Assembly (NCBI GenBank): GCA_002307055.1 | Contig: DBTM01000054.1 | Coordinates: 8,114-31,890, forward strand | Source: Clostridiales bacterium UBA1316 | GTDB taxonomy: Bacteria; Bacillota; Clostridia; Oscillospirales; Oscillospiraceae | Direction of reading: 5' to 3' | DNA length: 23,777 nucleotides | In this document: one piece after another, positions 15,233 to 22,839 of the stretch | How positions within the stretch are numbered: the stretch's first letter is position 1 | Layout: every line of letters begins with the position of its first letter | Notes under the pieces: model-generated | What the model was told of the DNA's origin: nothing | The model's input: only the letters and a program-made list of their open reading frames with translations | Database searches by the model: none | Made by a program: the position numbers and the translations under genes

Positions 15233-16653
15233 GCATCACGGCATATGAATATCTTTCCATTCTGCAAGCGACGCAGTCCACGTCGGAGTGTACGAAGGAG
15301 GACGGCGGCTTTGATTATTCAAAACTTCTTGAAACGGTACGCTCCGTCATTGCTGAAAAGCATTCGACGGAGCTTTCTTCTGCCCTCGGCAGCGCTGACG
15401 CCGCCAAAACTCTGAAAACGCTCATTCTCAAATACTGCGTGGAGGCCCTTGCGGGGAAAGAATTTGACCAGGCGGGGCTTGTCGAAAAAATCTATCAGGA
15501 CATGGCCGGGCTGGGCGTCCTCACGGATTACCTCTATGACCCCAACGTGGAGGAAATCAACATCAATGGATACAACGTCATTGAAATTGATTACCCCGAC
15601 CACATCAAGTATTTGTATGACAAAGAAGCGTTCCCGACGCCAACGGCGGCGCTGGATATTGTCAAACGCATGGTCCGCATGGGCGGGATGATTTTGGATG
15701 CGCAGACGCCCCGCGTGGACAGCTACACTGGGGACGGCACCCGCATTTCGGCCATGATCCCTCCGGTTGTCCCGCAGGAGCGCGGCGTAATCGCCTCCAT
15801 AAGAAAACAGATTAAAAGCAGTATCACCCGTGAGCAGCTTTTGGCTTCCGGTTCCGCATCGGCGGATATGCTGGATTTTCTCGCGCTCTGCCTGTGCAAC
15901 GGTATTTCGTTAGGGCTGGCGGGAAGCACCGGTTCCGGTAAGACAACCGACGAGGCATACCTTTTAAATGAATATATCCGCAGGAACGACGATTACAACA
16001 ATCGCGTGTTCATCATTGAGGACAGCCGGGAGTTAAACCTTACCGAATACGACGAGGAAAACGACCGCCCGGCGCGGGTGCTCTATACCGTAACGAAAGA
16101 CCCGCCGAACCCTATTACCATGCTTGACCTGATCGTCAGCTCCCTTCGCTTCCATCCATCCCTGATCGTCCCCGCCGAGGTGCGGGATGCCGCCGCGTAT
16201 CAGGCGGCAGTGGCCGGGCAGACCGGACACACCATTCTCACAGCGTTCCATGCCGACGGTGCGCACGACGCATACAGGCGGCTGGTATCCATGTGCCATC
16301 TGGCGCAGACCGGCCTTTCCGACGAGCTCCTATTGGAAATGTGCGTAAGCGCATGGCCGATCATGGTTTTCAAAAAGCAGCTCAAAGACAACAGTCGCAA
16401 GTACATGGAAATATTTGAGGCGACAGGGGCAGAAGCCGGAAGGCTCAAAGGCCGGATGCTATATCGGTTCGTTGTCAGCAAAACGGAACGCGACGGTCGC
16501 GGTCGTGTTGTGAAGGTTCACGGCTCCCACAAAAAAATGGGAAGCATTTCGCCGGAGCTGTTCCGCCGCCTGCGCGACAACGGCGCACCGGAAGCTGAAC
16601 TGCACCGCCTGTTCCCAAACGCGAATGACAAGGAGGCACAGAATCCATCATGA
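15229..16653 (+). CDS. cpaF: CpaF/TadA secretion ATPase
   Basis: A 474-residue VirB11/GspE-superfamily ATPase that would power pilus assembly. It shows an N-terminal domain with 'YLYDPNVEEININGYNVIEI', a Walker A GSTGSGKTT (232-240), an atypical Walker B region 'LIVPAEVRDAAAYQAA' and the His box 'GQTGHTILTAFHAD'. These are the expected motifs in the expected order. The PAEVRD in place of the usual GE(I/V)RD is a small deviation in the Walker B context, but the Glu and Arg-Asp are kept. ATGA overlaps connect it to the CpaE-like gene before and TadB after. In an ICE a VirB11-like ATPase might be asked to serve DNA transfer, but this one is clearly in a Tad context. Confidence 0.9.
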   Translation: MSITAYEYLSILQATQSTSECTKEDGGFDYSKLLETVRSVIAEKHSTELSSALGSADAAKTLKTLILKYCVEALAGKEFDQAGLVEKIYQDMAGLGVLTDYLYDPNVEEININGYNVIEIDYPDHIKYLYDKEAFPTPTAALDIVKRMVRMGGMILDAQTPRVDSYTGDGTRISAMIPPVVPQERGVIASIRKQIKSSITREQLLASGSASADMLDFLALCLCNGISLGLAGSTGSGKTTDEAYLLNEYIRRNDDYNNRVFIIEDSRELNLTEYDEENDRPARVLYTVTKDPPNPITMLDLIVSSLRFHPSLIVPAEVRDAAAYQAAVAGQTGHTILTAFHADGAHDAYRRLVSMCHLAQTGLSDELLLEMCVSAWPIMVFKKQLKDNSRKYMEIFEATGAEAGRLKGRMLYRFVVSKTERDGRGRVVKVHGSHKKMGSISPELFRRLRDNGAPEAELHRLFPNANDKEAQNPS

Positions 16654-17543
16654 TTGAAACAACGTGTTTTGCCGTGTTCCTGCTTGTGAGCGCGGCAATT
16701 TTTCTTTTCAGCGGTCTCGATGAGCAAATTGCCGCCGAGCGTAGGCGCGGTAAAAAAGCCGGAGCAATCCGGCTTCGAAAACGGACAGTGTTTAGCAAAC
16801 TCGCACGGCTGGAGGAAAGACGACGCATTCTGATTGCGGACGTGAAAATACCGAAGCCTGTTTATTGGCTGCTTACCGTACTCGGCGCTGTCGGCGGCGC
16901 GCTCTGCGGGAAGCTTTTCTTTTCCAATGCGCTTTTCACCGTTTCCGTCGGTATCTTGGGAGCGCTCAGTCCTCTCCTGTATCTGAGCTACAAGCGCACA
17001 CAATCCAAAAGCCGGCGCGTGGAAAAGCTGCAAGCCTCCATGATGCTCCTGTCCAACTCCTACATCGTAACGGAAGACTTTTTGAAGTCCGTACAGGACA
17101 ACATCGCCGTGCTGGAGTACCCCACTCCGTTCCGAAACTTTCTTATCTATGTCAGCATGATCGACGGCAGCGTGAAAACCGGCCTGCGCCGCATGGAGCT
17201 ACAGGTGGATAACCCGTATTTCTCGCAGTGGATTGACGCGCTGGTGCTGGCCCAGGACGACCGGGGCCTGAAAACCGTCGCCATATCCGTAGTGGACGCA
17301 ATGAACGACGTGCATCAGGCGCAGATGGAAGCAGACACAGCCATGTATGCCATCTGGAGAGAGTATTTCACGGTGTTGGCTTTGATCTTTGCCGCCCCTG
17401 TCATTTTCCGCATCCTGATGAAAAGTGCCTATACGATTCTCGTCGCCACGTTTCCGGGACAAGCTCTGATTGTGCTCCTGCTGGCGGCTGTTGTGTATTC
17501 GCTTGTTCAGGCGGTCAAACTCAACAGGCCGGTTCTGACGTAA
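16650..17543 (+). CDS. tadB: TadB-like inner-membrane platform protein
   Basis: A 297-residue membrane protein. Hydrophobic segments lie at about 3-22, 71-90, 92-113, 240-256 and 268-288, with a charged cytoplasmic stretch between the first two and a T2SSF-like helical domain (about 120-235, including 'GSVKTGLRRMELQVDNPYFSQWIDALVLAQDDR'). TadB and TadC form the membrane platform on which CpaF acts. The start overlaps the cpaF stop (ATGA). The sequence is diverged from typical TadB, so the assignment leans on order, topology and the T2SSF-like region. Confidence 0.75.
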   Translation: MIETTCFAVFLLVSAAIFLFSGLDEQIAAERRRGKKAGAIRLRKRTVFSKLARLEERRRILIADVKIPKPVYWLLTVLGAVGGALCGKLFFSNALFTVSVGILGALSPLLYLSYKRTQSKSRRVEKLQASMMLLSNSYIVTEDFLKSVQDNIAVLEYPTPFRNFLIYVSMIDGSVKTGLRRMELQVDNPYFSQWIDALVLAQDDRGLKTVAISVVDAMNDVHQAQMEADTAMYAIWREYFTVLALIFAAPVIFRILMKSAYTILVATFPGQALIVLLLAAVVYSLVQAVKLNRPVLT

Positions 17544-17557
17544 GGAGGAAAACAACC

Positions 17558-18436
17558 GTGATTGCACTCATTTTATTTATAGTGGCACTGCTGCTGTTCC
17601 TCGGCCTGAAAGCAATCTTCGGCGCGTCTCAGGGGCGCTCATTCGCCGGGAGCCGGACGCTCAAAAAAATGTCTGGGTGGCAGGACAAACGGCGCGATAT
17701 CTGGGCGTCCACGCCGCTGAAGCAACTGACCGCCCTTGCCGCCCGTGCGGTTCTTATGGACGAGACCACTGCGTCCAGACTGGAACGGAATCTGGAAAAA
17801 GCCGGATTCTCGATTACGCCGCAGGAATACACAGCCAGAAAATATCTCATTATGACTTTCGGCATTATTCTGACAGCGCTTTTCTCTTTTCTGCATTTCT
17901 ATTTTGGCAGCGTCATTTGCCTTTTATTGATGGTCTTTGCCCTGATGAAGCAGCGTGACGCGCTGGATATGAGAATCCGAAAAAAGGAACGCGTTATTTC
18001 AGAGGAAATGCCACAGTTTGTCCGCTCTATCTGCCGCAGCCTGCAAAGCAGCCGCGACCTTGAAACAGTAATCGGCGCGTACCGGAAAGTGGCGGGTCCG
18101 GAGTTGGGCGGCGAGCTGGATATCCTGCTGGCCGAAATGCGCTCGGGCAATGTCCAAACGGCCCTGCTCCATTTTGAATATCGGCTGGGAACGCCGGAAG
18201 CCTCTCGGCTCTGCGCCGCTCTCCGCAGCATGAGTATGGGCATCGACCAGACGGCGACGCTGAATTATCTGGCCGACGATATGGCGCGGCAAGCTAAAGA
18301 AAATATCCGAAAAGAACTCTCACTCAGGCCGGGGAAGATGCGCAGGACGTATTACCCGGCCATCGGCGTTTGTATCGCCATGATTCTGTATGTCCTCGTC
18401 GTGTACGTTATCAATAACTTAAATTCTATTGTTTAA
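17558..18436 (+). CDS. tadC: TadC-like platform protein (T2SSF domain)
   Basis: A 292-residue membrane protein of the type II secretion F family. Hydrophobic segments are seen at about 2-20, a pair at 96-130, and 266-288, with the T2SSF domain around 145-255 ('EEMPQFVRSICRSLQSSRDLETVIGAYRKVAGPELGGELDILLAEMRSGN', '...RLCAALRSMSMG'). The start is GTG 17558, preceded by AAGGAGG which overlaps the stop of tadB. It is followed by the pilin gene after 18 bases. The T2SSF assignment is firm; naming it TadC follows its place after TadB. Confidence 0.82.
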   Translation: MIALILFIVALLLFLGLKAIFGASQGRSFAGSRTLKKMSGWQDKRRDIWASTPLKQLTALAARAVLMDETTASRLERNLEKAGFSITPQEYTARKYLIMTFGIILTALFSFLHFYFGSVICLLLMVFALMKQRDALDMRIRKKERVISEEMPQFVRSICRSLQSSRDLETVIGAYRKVAGPELGGELDILLAEMRSGNVQTALLHFEYRLGTPEASRLCAALRSMSMGIDQTATLNYLADDMARQAKENIRKELSLRPGKMRRTYYPAIGVCIAMILYVLVVYVINNLNSIV

Positions 18437-18454
18437 AAAAAGGAGAGTATCAAC

Positions 18455-18682
18455 ATGAAAAAACTCGTTCAGTCCATCCATGAAAAAATCAGAAACATCG
18501 GCGTCAAAGCAGCGGTTGCCTTCACCGGCAACAGGGGCGAAATTGCAACCTCCACCATAGGCGGCATCATCGTGGGCGTGGTCATTGTCGGCCTGCTCAT
18601 TGTGGCGGTCAATCAGTTTTTCCCGAGCTTCTTCTCAGACATGTTCAGCAAAATGGCCACCAAACTGAACGGCAACTGGTAA
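18455..18682 (+). CDS. Flp/Tad-like major pilin candidate, 75 aa
   Basis: A small protein with a basic N-terminus (1-28) ending in NRG, then one long hydrophobic helix (about 30-53, 'IATSTIGGIIVGVVIVGLLIVAV') and a short tail. This is the layout of a prepilin. The possible cleavage is after G28, where the next residue is Glu; the canonical Flp pattern, Gly followed by four residues and Glu-Tyr, is absent. It lies behind TadC with a strong AAAGGAG and ahead of two more pilin-like genes, and a prepilin peptidase is encoded in the same operon. It is probably the main structural subunit, being the smallest and first. Confidence 0.7.
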   Translation: MKKLVQSIHEKIRNIGVKAAVAFTGNRGEIATSTIGGIIVGVVIVGLLIVAVNQFFPSFFSDMFSKMATKLNGNW

Positions 18683-18694
18683 GGAGGGAGCGGC

Positions 18695-19135
18695 ATGGCG
18701 GTTGTTAAAAAGCTGAGAAGCCTGCTGCGGGAGAAAAAGGGCGATGAAGCGGTTTCTTTTCTGATGACCACCGCCATGCTCGTCTTGATCTTTGCAACGC
18801 TGGTGTCGGCCATGATCTACATCACGCAATACTACAACGCAAGTTATATGTGCCGCCGCGTGGTACGCAGCATCGAAATTTCAGGGCAATACGACGAGAC
18901 AGAAACCGCAAACATGGTAAATCAGATGAAAAACTCTGATCTGAAGGACACCCATGTTCAGATTGCCGCTGTGTACTTTAGCGGCAAAAAAATTCAGCTC
19001 AGGCAGACATTCAACGTAACTATGACAGCCAGCTACAGAATTACAATACTGGAGCTTGGCAGGAACCCCATAACGGTGGACTTGCCGATCCGGGTAAAGG
19101 TGTCCGGTATGTCGGAGGTGTATTGGCGACCATGA
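18695..19135 (+). CDS. Pilin-like (DUF4320/TadE-like) minor subunit, 146 aa
   Basis: The N-terminus is basic and ends in REKKG-DEAV (G16, D17, E18), followed by a hydrophobic helix (about 20-44) and an extracellular domain of about 100 residues. This resembles TadE-like or DUF4320 proteins, pseudopilins of Tad systems. The start ATG has AAGGAGG right after the preceding stop. The stop overlaps the next start by 4 bases. The exact family is uncertain, but the layout is clear. Confidence 0.65.
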   Translation: MAVVKKLRSLLREKKGDEAVSFLMTTAMLVLIFATLVSAMIYITQYYNASYMCRRVVRSIEISGQYDETETANMVNQMKNSDLKDTHVQIAAVYFSGKKIQLRQTFNVTMTASYRITILELGRNPITVDLPIRVKVSGMSEVYWRP

Positions 19136-19560
19136 AAAGACTAATTAAAGACAGAAACGGCGGTATTTCCATCATCTTTATCGGTCTTGTGTTTTTTCTC
19201 CTGCTCATATCGTTCCTGATAATGGAGATGGGCGCGGCCTACGAGAACTACTACGACGCGGAAACCATTTTGCTCCGGTGCTGCAATAGCGCCGTGGAGA
19301 AGGACATATCCGACGCCTACCGCGCCGACAACATTCAATATCTGGACGTGTCGGCGGCAACAGCCGATTTTAAAAGCTACCTTCAATCTGATATACCGGA
19401 CAAATACACCGTAAAAATCAAATCCATCACCGGCACCGCAACGCCTCCAACACTGACCGTCACAGGGACGGTCACGTTTTCCACACTCTTTCACCAGTAC
19501 GGCTTTGCCGACTTAAGCTTTAACTTCACGGTGAAGTCCACGAATTACCAGACGGAGTAA
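19132..19560 (+). CDS. Pilin-like (TadE/TadF-type) minor subunit, 142 aa
   Basis: Begins MKRLIKDRNGG, then a hydrophobic helix (about 12-34, 'ISIIFIGLVFFLLLISFLIME') and a mainly extracellular domain of about 105 residues. The charged start followed by a Gly and helix is typical of TadE/TadF pseudopilins. A TTG at 19123 is in frame, but ATG 19132 forms the usual ATGA overlap with the previous gene and has GGAGGT 12 bases upstream. No acidic residue is present at the start of the helix, unlike the other two pilin-like proteins. A Cys pair (CCN, about residues 44-45) may form a disulphide. Confidence 0.62.
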   Translation: MKRLIKDRNGGISIIFIGLVFFLLLISFLIMEMGAAYENYYDAETILLRCCNSAVEKDISDAYRADNIQYLDVSAATADFKSYLQSDIPDKYTVKIKSITGTATPPTLTVTGTVTFSTLFHQYGFADLSFNFTVKSTNYQTE

Positions 19561-19565
19561 CAGCT

Positions 19566-19985
19566 ATGAATTACATGCCCATCCTGATAAACGCAGCCGT
19601 TTTGACCTACGGCGGCGTTGTTGATTTTAGACGGCGGGAAATTCCAAATATCGTTCCCATTACACTGCTTCTGACCGGATTATTTTGTGGCTTTTCCATG
19701 TTTTGGCGTATAATGGGGTTAATTATCCCCGCTGTACTGCTGTTCGCGGCGTCGAAGCTCGCAAAAAGCGAAGTCCCTGGAGGCGATTTCAAGCTGCTGT
19801 GTAGTCTTGGCTTTACGTGCGGCTTACAGGAACTGGCGGCAGTCATTTTCCTTGCCGGTATCGGCGCTGTGGTCTATGGGCTTATCCGCCGCCTGCCTGT
19901 AAAACGTCATGTTCCCCTGTGCTCTTACGTCGCCCCGGCCTATATCGCCCTCCAGATTATCGTGCTTGTGCTGGAAGGAGGGTGA
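19566..19985 (+). CDS. tadV: A24 prepilin peptidase (CpaA/TadV-like)
   Basis: A 139-residue membrane protease that would cut the leader of the pilin-like proteins. The two catalytic Asp candidates are D20 in 'YGGVVDFRRREIPN' and D74 in 'PGGDFKLL'. The second lies in a variant of the GxGD motif, with Pro where the first Gly usually stands. Several hydrophobic helices are visible, without the extra N-terminal domain of PilD proteins, as is normal for Tad peptidases. It starts 5 bases after the previous stop, with GGAG upstream. It is the last gene of the Tad core; a gap of 67 bases follows. Confidence 0.82.
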   Translation: MNYMPILINAAVLTYGGVVDFRRREIPNIVPITLLLTGLFCGFSMFWRIMGLIIPAVLLFAASKLAKSEVPGGDFKLLCSLGFTCGLQELAAVIFLAGIGAVVYGLIRRLPVKRHVPLCSYVAPAYIALQIIVLVLEGG

Positions 19986-20052
19986 GAACATGTCATAACA
20001 TCATAAGCGATATCCCATAACACCACACAAAATTTAACAGGAGGTTCACACT

Positions 20053-21135
20053 ATGAAGAAAAAAATATCATTGCTGCTGGCCGTGGTGATCATTGTCAGC
20101 GCCTTTTGCATGACTGGCGCGGCAGCGGCAGATAAGAACAGCACGACAACGGCGGTAACACCCAGCATCGGTTCTAACATCCTGACCGTAAAATACAACG
20201 GAGAAGCGGTTACGTTCCCCGACGCGCAGCCTTTTGTGGACAGCAACAGTCGGACACTCATTCCTGTGCGTTTCGTTGCGGAGACGATGGGCGCGGACGT
20301 GAGCTGGGATTCGGACGCGCAGGCCGCGGTCATTGAGCAAAGCGGCATTACCATAACGGTACCGATCGGCAGCGACACGATCACGGTTACTAAGAACGGC
20401 AGTACCCGCACTGTCAAGATGGATACGCAGGCTGTCCTTGCAAACGACCGTACCTATGTGCCGATCCGCTATGTGGCGGAATCCTTGGGCGCATGGGTGG
20501 GATACTCCGACCTTTACAGCACAGTCCAAATTTACAAGGACAAACTGACCCCAACAGAGATTGATAGGCTCCACAACTACTACGATATGACATGGGAAGA
20601 GCACATCAAGTCGGAAGGAAAAATGTCCACATTAACTGACGTAAGAATGTTGGAAATCTACCCTGAAATAGCATATTGCACTGGCACTTATGGGTTTGAG
20701 AATGCAAATGAATGGAAGCTGAGAACGCCGAATGGGGCAACTGGTGCATACGTAAGTTCGGCAAGCTATAAAGGGAAGATCTCCGGGGATACATTCACTT
20801 ATGGCACTCAGCCCGATATCGATTTTGCTAAAATGATGCTTGACGAAGCTTATGGCGCGGCCAGCGATCTAAACGCTCAGGGTAAGGCGACTATATCACT
20901 GAGAACAGACCTGTCGTGTATTTACTGGTCGAGGCACAGCAGTCCAGCGGGAACCTATGTGCGCGGCGTGCTTACAGTCACTATCCCTGCGAATGCCGAT
21001 ATCAATTGGATCAAGAGCAATTACGATTTCATATCCAACCCCAAAGCGGGAGAAACCCGTGACATCGACGTTGAGATATATGTTAACACCTTTACGTCCG
21101 ATGTCCATTGGAGCTCATTAGTAGCTTTAAAGTAA
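20053..21135 (+). CDS. Secreted protein with copper-amine-oxidase-N-like domain, 360 aa
   Basis: The N-terminus is a signal peptide (about 1-26, 'KKKISLLLAVVIIVSAFCMTGAAAA'). Residues about 36-155 match the copper amine oxidase N-terminal-like domain, with its repeated 'RTLIPVRFVAETMGADVSWDSDAQAAVI' and 'RTYVPIRYVAESLGAWVGY' units; this is a common surface domain in Clostridia and does not imply amine oxidase activity. The remaining about 200 residues are of no known family and are encoded by lower-GC DNA (about 40-48% in sampled lines against about 57% in the first half). No LPXTG anchor or SLH repeats are seen. Its location directly behind the Tad operon suggests a role in surface attachment, but that is inference. 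Confidence 0.75.
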   Translation: MKKKISLLLAVVIIVSAFCMTGAAAADKNSTTTAVTPSIGSNILTVKYNGEAVTFPDAQPFVDSNSRTLIPVRFVAETMGADVSWDSDAQAAVIEQSGITITVPIGSDTITVTKNGSTRTVKMDTQAVLANDRTYVPIRYVAESLGAWVGYSDLYSTVQIYKDKLTPTEIDRLHNYYDMTWEEHIKSEGKMSTLTDVRMLEIYPEIAYCTGTYGFENANEWKLRTPNGATGAYVSSASYKGKISGDTFTYGTQPDIDFAKMMLDEAYGAASDLNAQGKATISLRTDLSCIYWSRHSSPAGTYVRGVLTVTIPANADINWIKSNYDFISNPKAGETRDIDVEIYVNTFTSDVHWSSLVALK

Positions 21136-21152
21136 AGAAAGAAGGTACTCAA

Positions 21153-22130
21153 ATGAAAAATAAATATCGTATTGTACTGTCATCATTATTGATGGCAGTT
21201 CTTTTTATCGTGTCTTGTGTGCCTGCCCTGGCTGTTGTTTCCAATTATGACTCTCAATATTTATCATCCGATCAACAGAGCGAAATTGCATCTTATACAA
21301 ACGCCTGGAACACGGCAAACGCGGCCGGGAATACGGCGGCGGCAGAAGCTGCCCACGAAGCAGCCGAAACAGTGCGCTCCACAGCTAACTACTCAGGTGG
21401 GCAAGATGGTTCTCAGTACATCCCTCTCGGCGGCGGCAATTCCGGCTCCGGCTACTCCGGTGGCGGCTATTATTATCCGCTAGCACCCACGACCTACACT
21501 ATAACGGCAACTGCCGGAACGGGCGGAAGCATCAGCCCCAGCGGTTCAACTTCCGTCACATCAGGCAACAGTCAGAGCTACAGCATGGCGGCAAACCCCG
21601 GTTATACAATTGCAGATGTTAAAGTGGACGGTTCGTCAGTCGGCGTACCGTCCACTTATTCGTTCAGCGACGTTACGGCGTCCCATACCATCAGCGTCAC
21701 CTTCGCCTCCGCCGCTTCTCTGAACGCCGGAAGCGCGATCATTGGTGACAATGGTTCCGGCACACTGAAAAACGGCACAACCAAGAGCGGATACGGCATT
21801 ACGGTAAGCCTGCCTGTCACGGCGTCCTACGTCAGCGGCACCACGGTAACGGCAAGCTACAATTTTACGTCCGCTAAAACCGTTTCTTTGGAGTATGTGA
21901 ACGGAACATGGCAGTTCCCCGTCAACAGCTCCAGCGCGACGAACGCGCGGAAAATCTACATCCCAGTGGAAACCCCGGACGGCACATATACGATTACCTT
22001 CACAGTAAAGGCGCTTGACCCGCAGGCCACGGCGCTTACAGGCTCGAACGTCTATCTGACCACAACGCAAAACGTTTCCGTCACGGTAAAGGGCACCATG
22101 TATAGCGACGATTTTACTGGCAATTCCTGA
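21153..22130 (+). CDS. Secreted protein with Gly/Ser-rich linker and InlB-like B-repeat, 325 aa
   Basis: ATG 21153 (AGAAGG upstream) opens a signal peptide (MKNKYRIVLSSLLMAVLF..., cut near ALA-V). Then come an Ala-rich helical part, a Gly/Ser/Tyr-rich linker with 'GGGNSGSGYSGGGYYYP' (about 108-124), an InlB-like B-repeat or 'divergent InlB B-repeat' (about 127-196, 'TYTITATAGTGGSISPSGSTS', 'GYTIADVKVDGSSVG'), and a C-terminal beta-rich domain. There is no sortase signal or transmembrane tail, so it could be secreted or attached non-covalently. The frame extends back to 21108, overlapping the previous gene, but that start lacks the signal peptide at its N-terminus. Together with the 20053 product it looks like a surface adhesin module. 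Confidence 0.7.
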   Translation: MKNKYRIVLSSLLMAVLFIVSCVPALAVVSNYDSQYLSSDQQSEIASYTNAWNTANAAGNTAAAEAAHEAAETVRSTANYSGGQDGSQYIPLGGGNSGSGYSGGGYYYPLAPTTYTITATAGTGGSISPSGSTSVTSGNSQSYSMAANPGYTIADVKVDGSSVGVPSTYSFSDVTASHTISVTFASAASLNAGSAIIGDNGSGTLKNGTTKSGYGITVSLPVTASYVSGTTVTASYNFTSAKTVSLEYVNGTWQFPVNSSSATNARKIYIPVETPDGTYTITFTVKALDPQATALTGSNVYLTTTQNVSVTVKGTMYSDDFTGNS

Positions 22131-22155
22131 ATAATCCGCAGTTTTAAAGAGTGTA

Positions 22156-22186
22156 GGCGACGGGACAATCCCGCCGCCTTTCTCTT
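22156..22186 (+). terminator. Rho-independent terminator after the surface protein gene
   Basis: GGCG-A-CGGGA (22156-22165) pairs with TCCCG-C-CGCC (22169-22178) around a CAA loop with one A-C mismatch, followed by TTTCTCTT. It would end the Tad/surface transcript before pcfB. Confidence 0.65.
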
Positions 22187-22222
22187 ACCCGCAAAACCAT
22201 TTTTGCAAAGGAAGTGATTTTT

Positions 22223-22825
22223 ATGGAAGGCAGCGACGCCGCCGAAATGATGATGCGTGGAGGCATTCAGCTTACCGAAGCATCCATTAAGCTGCTGGCC
22301 GCAGGGAGCAAAAACCTTGCGGCCTTTCTGCTGGCCCTTGCCCGAGATAATAAAAAGCTCATGGGCAAAACCAGTATGGCACGTCTGCTCAAAGAGCACC
22401 GGGAACTCAAGCTGTTCCACATCAAGACGGAAGACTTTGGGCAGTTTTCCGAATATGCAAAAAAGTTCGGCATTCTGTATGCCGCCGTTAAGGAAAAAAA
22501 CAATGACAGCGGCATCATTGACCTTGTGACCAACGTGGACTATGTTTCCCAGGTCAACCGCGTCATGGAGAAAATGGGGTATGTCGCCCCTGCCAAAGGC
22601 CGGGAGGACGACGCGTCAAAAAAAGCAGACCCCCGCGCTCAACCCGGGAACTCCTTACCCGAGCGCGGGAGTGGCTTGAATCCACTGAAGACGGAGACGA
22701 GGACGACCGATGAAAAGCCGTCTGTCAGGGGCCGTTTAGCAGCTCTGCGGGCCGCATCTGAGGATATGCGTTCCAAAGGAAAAACTCCCCAGCGCAACCG
22801 AACACAAGCACCAAAAACAAGATAG
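22223..22825 (+). CDS. PcfB-like (DUF3801) conjugation protein
   Basis: A 200-residue protein of the DUF3801 family, represented by PcfB of pCF10, which in that system works with the type IV coupling protein to bring the relaxosome to the transfer channel. Residues about 1-125 carry the family core, including 'AAEMMMRGGIQLTEASIKLLAAGSKNLAAFLLALARDNKKLMGKTSMARLLKEHRELKLFHI'. The last about 75 residues are basic and disordered. ATG 22223 with AAAGGAAG upstream is chosen over GTG 22214. A coupling protein (VirD4/TraG-like) typically follows in ICEs of this kind but would lie beyond the right edge of the window. The family call is good. Confidence 0.82.
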   Translation: MEGSDAAEMMMRGGIQLTEASIKLLAAGSKNLAAFLLALARDNKKLMGKTSMARLLKEHRELKLFHIKTEDFGQFSEYAKKFGILYAAVKEKNNDSGIIDLVTNVDYVSQVNRVMEKMGYVAPAKGREDDASKKADPRAQPGNSLPERGSGLNPLKTETRTTDEKPSVRGRLAALRAASEDMRSKGKTPQRNRTQAPKTR

Positions 22826-22839
22826 GAGGATTTTTAACA

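Noticed and set aside
15229..16653. CpaF as a VirB11 conjugation ATPase
   Set aside because: Gene order with CpaB, CpaE-like, TadB, TadC, pilins and peptidase fits a Tad system; no other VirB genes are adjacent.
20053..21135. Copper amine oxidase enzyme
   Set aside because: Only the N-terminal-like stalk domain pattern is present; the catalytic domain of amine oxidases is absent.
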